64,000 nucleotides of DNA, taken from the NCBI GenBank assembly GCA_001430745.1, contig KQ482003.1, positions 1,034,329 through 1,098,328 of the forward strand, written 5' to 3'. A model generated the notes under the pieces. The model saw nothing but the letters and a program-made list of their open reading frames with translations. It ran no database searches and was not told the DNA's origin. A program made the position numbers and the translations under genes. Positions 58,732 through 64,000 of the stretch are shown piece by piece. Every line of letters begins with the position of its first letter. Positions within the stretch are counted from its first letter, which is position 1. Source of the stretch: Auxenochlorella pyrenoidosa. Taxonomy: Eukaryota > Chlorophyta > Trebouxiophyceae > Chlorellales > Chlorellaceae.

Positions 58732-59148
58732 TTGACATCAGCATAGGGGCCCTGCGCAGCAGCGTGTGGCTCCGGGCGGCCGGTGTGTGCAGTTGGGGTA
58801 AAGCGAGCACAGAGAAATAGTCATCGCGATCTCACCTCCATCCGCCGGCCCCCGGCAGGGCGGCTGCCACACAGCCGGGCTGCCTGTCTTCAGTTGTCCA
58901 CGCTTGCTCGCGCTGAGCTTGCAATAGTGAGCGATCACTGGGCTGCAGCGGGAAAGGGGGTCCACAGATCCCTGGAGGCCCAGGAGGGAAGAAGCCCCAG
59001 TCGCCATGCTGGCGGCATGTGAATTGGAAATTGCGGGGGCCTGCGTAGCAGATCGCCCTACCTCAGCGCTACATACACTGCATTGGGTTTCTGCAATGCT
59101 GAGGGCTGCACCCACAAGCTGCAACAAGTAGGCCGTCTCAGTTTCACC
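58732..59148. promoter_or_regulatory. Divergent promoter region between OFUT-like paralog 2 and the GT92 gene
   Basis: 417 bp separate the two start codons. Both promoters must lie here, which would allow joint control. No defined element recognised. Confidence 0.45.
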
Positions 59149-62100
59149 ATGAGCGCCACGCACCACCGCAGGGGGTGAGCAACAGCTAATGCAGTGCATA
59201 ACATCAAAAAAGGCAGCCCCCCAGGGCTGCTCTCTTAGGCCCGCTGCCAACTGCCTGTCCCCCTTTGAGAGAGCCGCGTCTGCCCCTCTCTTCTCCCATC
59301 AGGGGCTGGCCCCCCGCCCTGCTGGTGTGCGGCATATTTCTGGGCGTGCTGCTATGCTACGCCTGGACTGGCGGCGGCAACCTGCTCTTGAGCACGGTGG
59401 CGCCGGCGGGCGTGGCGCTGCACGTGCCCTGCGATGCAGACAACGGCCTGCCTGGGTTTAACGCCGGCAGGCCCAGGAGGGCGGTGCAGGTGAAGCCCAC
59501 CGACTGGGCGGGGGTGCGCAGCTACCGCATCCCTGGGGAGTGGGAGCTGGAGCCGGCCTATGCGGGCAACGTCACCGGCAACCGCACCGGCGTGCTGCAC
59601 ATCTTTCTCAAAGCCCTGAAGTGGCCGGTGAGCGGGGATGCAGTGGGACCGCACCAAACAGAAGGCTGTCTGCCTGGGGTCCACTGGGCTCCCCTGGTGA
59701 TGTGTTTCGCTGGGGTGCCGCCACACCACGGCTGTCCTGTCATGCCGCACGCTGTATTGTGGGCAGTGCCCCGGCCTCCTGCATCAGCGTGTCTGCCATG
59801 CCGCCTGGTGTGCCGCAGACAGGAGACGGCGGGTATCACCTGCGAGCACGCGGCTTTGTGGCGTTTATGTCGATCAATCCACCCGAGCACTGGCGGGAAT
59901 ACTACACCTTCAGGTGTGCACAGGAGCTGTGCTGCAGCGCCACCGCTGCTGTTGCCACCTGCTGTTTCTGCTCCAGCCCTGCGGCACGGGAGCATGCGCG
60001 TGTCGACGGTTTCTTTGCATGCCGCCTACAGGCTGCAACCAGCCGCCTTCACGGCACGCCCTCGCCTGCCCCGCGCAGGAACCCGCCAGAGGTGGCCACC
60101 CGGCTGCGCCTGCTGCTGCGCTCCGCCGCTGGCGGCTGGCAGCGCGAGGTGGCGGTGGAGTTTGCGTACGACAAGTGCCAGCGCCGCTCCGCCGAGGCGG
60201 GCTTTGACTTTGAGGCATGCGTAGCGGAGATGAAGGCCGAGCCGCCCTACTGGTCAAACCTGGGCCTGGTCGACCTGGACTTTGGCCCCGCCGAGGCGGT
60301 GGACCCCAACTTCCAGCTGCTGGTGGACGGCTGGCCGCGCCGCGTGTCGCTCAAGGCGCAGCTGCAGGCAAGGGCGCGGGCCGGCCGGGCGGTGCCGCGG
60401 CGCGCGGCTGCCCGTGGGAGTCTGCACCCTTGCCCGCTCCCGCTGCTGTGCCAGCAGCGACAGCGTGTACATCGCCATGGCCTGGGCAGCGGCGCAACAG
60501 GCCAGATGCCACAGCTGCTCGCAGAAGGCGGGAGCACGAGGCGGTGCGGGTGCACGACGCCAGTTTGAGCCGCCTGCAGTCTGGTCTGGTGCAGGATGCA
60601 TTGGCTGGGCTGCCGGCGGAGCCAGAGGGCCCCGGGGAGCCGCCATCGCAGCCCTACGGCCCGCCCCACACCAACGATACAGTTGCTGACGCGGCAGCCG
60701 CAACGGCTGCGGCGGCGGATACAGCGGCGCGCCCGCGGCCCAAGCTGCTGCGTGCCTTTCCATACTTCCACACCGTGGACGCCAATAAGACGGCCAAGCT
60801 CATCCACTGGAGCCACAAGTGGGTCGGCAGGCGGGGCCTGCGCCCGCCCAGCCCGGGAGGCGCCCTGGCACACGGCTCGCCGCCCTCGTTCGCACGCCGC
60901 GGCCCCTCGCAGCAGCAGTGCGCCCTGCGCTCACCCCAAGCACGCTCGCACTGAACCGCCGCCATACCTCTGCACCAACCCCACCCCGCACCCCGCCCCC
61001 CTGCAGGTACCACAGCCCGCTGGGGTTTGACGGCGTCGTCATGTACGTGCTGCCCAAGGATGTGCGCGACATGGAGGCGCACAAGGGGCTGCGCGCCCTC
61101 ATGGCCGACGGCCGGCTCACCCTGGTGGTGTGGGACGAGTTCCCCTGGCACGAGGTGGGTGGCGCCCACCGGCGAGGTGCAGGGTGTGGGGCCCCCGGCA
61201 GCACCTGGGCGCTAGGTGCCTGACAGCGGGCGCGCCAGGAGGAGCCACGAGGAGCAGAAGGGGCCACGAGGGGCTTGCTGTGTACGGGCAGGTATCCAGG
61301 GGGCGGCAGCCCGGGCCGACATGTCGTTCCACGCACCACCCCTCCTGCCGCATGCCTGCAGGGCTGGCGGGATTTCGACCTGGTGAGGCGCTGGGGCGAG
61401 CATGGGTGGGACAACAGCATGGCGCGCACACACAGCCACACACAACGCGTGTTATGGTCTGCTGGCAGCAGGAAGGCAAAAGCAGCGCCCAAGCTTGCTT
61501 GCACACGTGCCACTGACGCTGCTCCTCCCCTGCCGCCCGCTGCTGTCCCCGGCGCCTGCCATCCACGCAACCGCGGCGTCTGCAGCAAGTGAGCAGGGCC
61601 ACGGTGCAACGGGGCCTGCGCCAACCAGCTTGTGTTGTGCTGCTGCAGCCCCACCTTGCATGGCCCGCGGGACCTGCCTCCCCTGCCTGACCACCTGGCT
61701 GCCCCCCACGCCAGCGCCGCCGCCGCAGGTTGTGGAGAGCCACGCCGTGCTGTCCCAGTGGGGCCGGCACGTGCGGGTGCTCATCGTCGATCCCGACGAG
61801 TTCTTTGTGCCCGCCACTTCGCGCGACACCCTCGCCCGCATGCGCGGCCCCGGCGGCTGCCTGGCGCCGCTGCGCGAGGAGTGCGTGATGGTCACGCGCC
61901 GCGACATCTTCCCGCACCAGGTGCGCCGCCCACGCGGCACGCGCGGGGCGCCCCCCGTATCGTTGGTCTCGCGCAGGCCGTGCCCCTGGGTTGGCGGGGA
62001 TGGCCCCCGCCCGGGCGCGCCCACTTCCCCAGCTCTGGCGTGCATGCCCACGCCTGTTGCGTGTGCCTGCGGTGGGACCGCCGCCTGGGCGGGGGCCCAC

Positions 62101-62935
62101 CAACTGTGGGACACGGCAGCGCCGCGTTACTGCCTTGGTGCCCCACCTTTCGGCTGCTGCCAACCGCCCCGCAGTATCCGGTTGAGCCGCCCCCGGACGA
62201 GAAGAGCTGGTGGCTGGGCGGCAAGTTCCCGCTGCGGCGGTACCGCTTCGCCTCCAACCCGCCCTACCCGCCCAAGCTGCTGCTAAACCCCAACAAGGTG
62301 TGCCACAGCAGGCAGCACAGGCCTGGGGTGCACCTGGGAAGAAGGGGAGGAGGCATGTTGCGGGTGGAGGGCCGCCAAGCCTGCCGCCGGCCCCAGCGAG
62401 CGACGCGCTGCTGTGGTGAGCCCCTTCACAGCCGGCGCCACCCAGGCAAGTCAGGAGGCGCAGGCTGTCACTGCTGGCCGCTCGCTCGCCTCCTCATGGC
62501 CCGCAGGTTTTCCCCATTGACGTCCACTTTAGCGGCATCTGCACCGGGACGGCCGAGGTGGCGGACAACTCGTCGGCGGCGCCGCTGCGGTCGGGCTGCA
62601 CGGCCCGCGCGCCCTGCTCCTGGGCGGCAGAGGCGTGCGTGTGGATTGCGCACGTTGGCAACATGGTGAGGCGGCGGGTGCTGCGAGGGCGGCGTTGAGG
62701 CGGGGGGTCGCACTGGGAGAGCAACACCCAAGCGAGGGGGCACTGGGAGGGTGGCACGCTCTGCTGAGGCATCGGGGCCAGTACTGGCATCACTTGTGCT
62801 TCAGTGTCTTTCCCCCCCTTGTTTTCCGCCCTTGCCTCGTCATGCGCCTTGCAGCACAAGAACCGACGAACGCCAAATAAAGCGCGGCCAATCAGACCAG
62901 CAGACTGGCTATGGCCGCTCGACGAACAACGATGA
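59149..62935 (+). CDS. GT92 (DUF23) family glycosyltransferase, type II membrane protein
   Basis: Exons: 59149-59174, 59303-59627, 59819-59913, 60079-60367, 60490-60818, 61007-61154, 61362-61382, 61729-61920, 62175-62297, 62507-62665, 62855-62935 (595 aa). A 26-nt first exon gives a short basic tail (MSATHHRRGG), joined to a membrane anchor (ALLVCGIFLGVLLCYAW). The catalytic half has GT92 marks: HWSHKYHSPLGFDGVVMYVL, LTLVVWDEFPWHE, VRVLIVDPDEFF with the metal-binding DxD at 432-434, VMVTRRDIF, and WWLGGKFPLRRYRF. GT92 enzymes add galactose to fucose or to beta-galactan in animals and plants; the substrate here is unknown. Intron 4 has a GC donor (CAG|GCAAGG). Exon 7 (21 nt) and the final exon are the least certain. 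If intron 10 is not spliced, the protein ends at 62698. Confidence 0.8.
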
Positions 62936-63200
62936 ATGACCCTTGAATATGCGCAGAACCCAACAAAACTCGTTTCCTCCCACGCATTGCCTTTCATTTC
63001 TCATGCATTATTTAAATGACAAGACCAACCACAGTTGACAGGAGATGCTGTGTGCTCTCGGGCTTGAAGGATGCAGCCACTGTGCACACAGCCCCTGCCC
63101 CTTGCCAAGAGGAACGTCGATCTGCCTGTTGGCGACACTTAGAGACAAATATACGGATGGTGCCAGACTGAGTGCACCGGAGCAAAGAACCACTTGCACT

Positions 63201-63205
63201 TTACA
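63201..63205 (-). terminator. Candidate polyadenylation signal TGTAA of the last gene
   Basis: TGTAA on the minus strand, 292 nt past the stop codon. Confidence 0.35.
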
Positions 63206-63390
63206 ATACTAGCAGCAGCGATGCATAACAATGCTTGCCAGTTCATTGGCATCAGAAATCAGTTTAAGCGTAGGAAATCACGCTGGCCCGCGGGTGCTCA
63301 CAGCAGCGCCCTGCCTGGCTCAGTGTTCACGCCTGGCTCAGTGTTCACTTACCTGGGACTACCGCTGCTGCGAGTTGCATACAGTGCGTT

Positions 63391-63414
63391 TGCTGCTGCT
63401 GCTGCTGCTGCTGC
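63391..63414. repeat. (TGC)8 microsatellite
   Basis: Eight perfect TGC units, in the presumed 3' UTR of the last gene (CAG-type on its mRNA). Confidence 0.95.
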
Positions 63415-63496
63415 TTTGCTTCCAGCTGCCGGCGCTGCGGCATATGCTTGAGTGTGCCTGCTGCCCCACTTCTTGGCCCGACTGCCAAGGCAGGGC

Positions 63497-63987
63497 TTAG
63501 CTCTTGCCGAGCAGCACGCGCCGAATCTCCGCTGCTGTGCTCTGCAATACGACGAAAGCCAGGCAGGGACGCGTAGGAGGGAGTCATGATAGCGATCATG
63601 GAGGACAGGCACGCATTTCAGAATGCCCAAATTCACGGCCCTGGCAATGGGCCGCACATTGCCACACCAGACAGGCCTAGATCTTGAGGGCAGGTGACGC
63701 TGGATCGAAGCACCGTGCCCCCGGCCTGTCCACAGCCTCTGGCCCCCCCTGCCCGCCCACCTTGGCTGCCTTGAGCTTCTTCTCAAACTGGCGCTTGACC
63801 ACGGCGCTCTGCGCGTGCGTGGCCTTGGCCGCCGAGGTGTCGATGATGGCGTTCAGGTACTGCAGCTGGTGCAGGCTGTACCGCCCCTGGATCGCGTTCT
63901 CCGCCTCCCACAGCGCGACAGAGTAGTTGAAGACGCCCAGCGCGTCGCCGCGGCGCAGCGCCAGATTGATCAGCGGCGCCAGGGAGT
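63497..63987 (-). CDS. C-terminal part of an unidentified protein
   Basis: Two 3' exons are visible: 63761-63987 and 63497-63541; the rest lies beyond the right edge. They encode about 90 residues, mostly helical, beginning SLAPLINLALRRGDALGVFN, continuing YSVALWEAENAIQGRYSLHQ and LNAIIDTSAAKATHAQS, and ending AAEIRRVLLGKS. The basic amphipathic helix VVKRQFEKKLKAAK could be a coiled coil or an RNA- or protein-binding helix. I do not recognise the family. Splice sites are strong: CCGCAG acceptor, AAG|GTGGGC donor, TTGCAG acceptor. Confidence 0.65.
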
Positions 63988-64000
63988 CTGCGGCGGGGGA

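Larger units (their letters stand above)
62936..63496. other. Convergent intergenic region at the right end of the glycan cluster
   Basis: 561 bp with no gene. It holds an 8-copy TGC microsatellite and the poly(A) candidate of the last gene. Confidence 0.5.

Overview
The window looks like nuclear DNA of a chlorophyte (green alga), probably a Chlorella-like trebouxiophyte. It is very GC-rich, and its genes are split into many small exons separated by short GT-AG introns, mostly 80-300 nt. The proteins are plant-type: plastid ClpC, a TOP/oligopeptidase A peptidase, plant ATP-phosphofructokinase, alpha-glucan phosphorylase and a triose-phosphate-translocator family carrier. TGTAA, the usual green-algal polyadenylation signal, lies downstream of many genes. 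I saw no tRNA, rRNA, transposon or CRISPR array. One assembly gap (688 N) lies at 32061-32748. All gene models are spliced models built by eye from frame, splice sites and family similarity. Apart from the two partial genes, every model closes in frame (total coding length divisible by 3).

Layout. 1-6 kb: an alpha-glucan phosphorylase (- strand, with an unusual N-terminal ACT domain, running off the left edge) and an ATP-phosphofructokinase (+ strand), head to head across 309 bp. 6.6-9.4 kb: the splicing factor SF3B5 and a secreted Cys-rich orphan. 10.3-16.7 kb: a 1479-residue FG nucleoporin of NUP1/NUP136 type with exon-encoded repeats. 17.2-34.3 kb: three same-strand plastid protein-quality genes: a TOP-type M3 oligopeptidase, a membrane DnaJ-type zinc-finger protein and the ClpC chaperone. 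34.8-36.5 kb: mitochondrial calcium uniporter (MCU). 38.4-40.9 kb: a nucleotide-sugar/triose-phosphate translocator. 41.9-46.0 kb: DRG1 GTPase.

46.6-62.9 kb is the most unusual region. Five consecutive genes encode glycan-active enzymes: two paralogous O-fucosyltransferase-like proteins, an SGNH/GDSL-like esterase, a GT8-like transferase and a GT92 (DUF23) transferase. Four have an N-terminal signal-anchor, as Golgi enzymes do; the GT8-like model starts without one and may lack its first exon. Two of the genes share a 417-bp divergent promoter. I infer a physically clustered glycan-assembly and modification locus, perhaps for cell-wall or glycoprotein glycans. The last gene (63.5 kb to the right edge) is an unidentified partial.

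Across the window, 12 of about 150 introns (roughly 8%) use GC-AG instead of GT-AG borders, and several exons are only 13-26 nt long. This explains why continuous reading frames give a poor picture of these genes.
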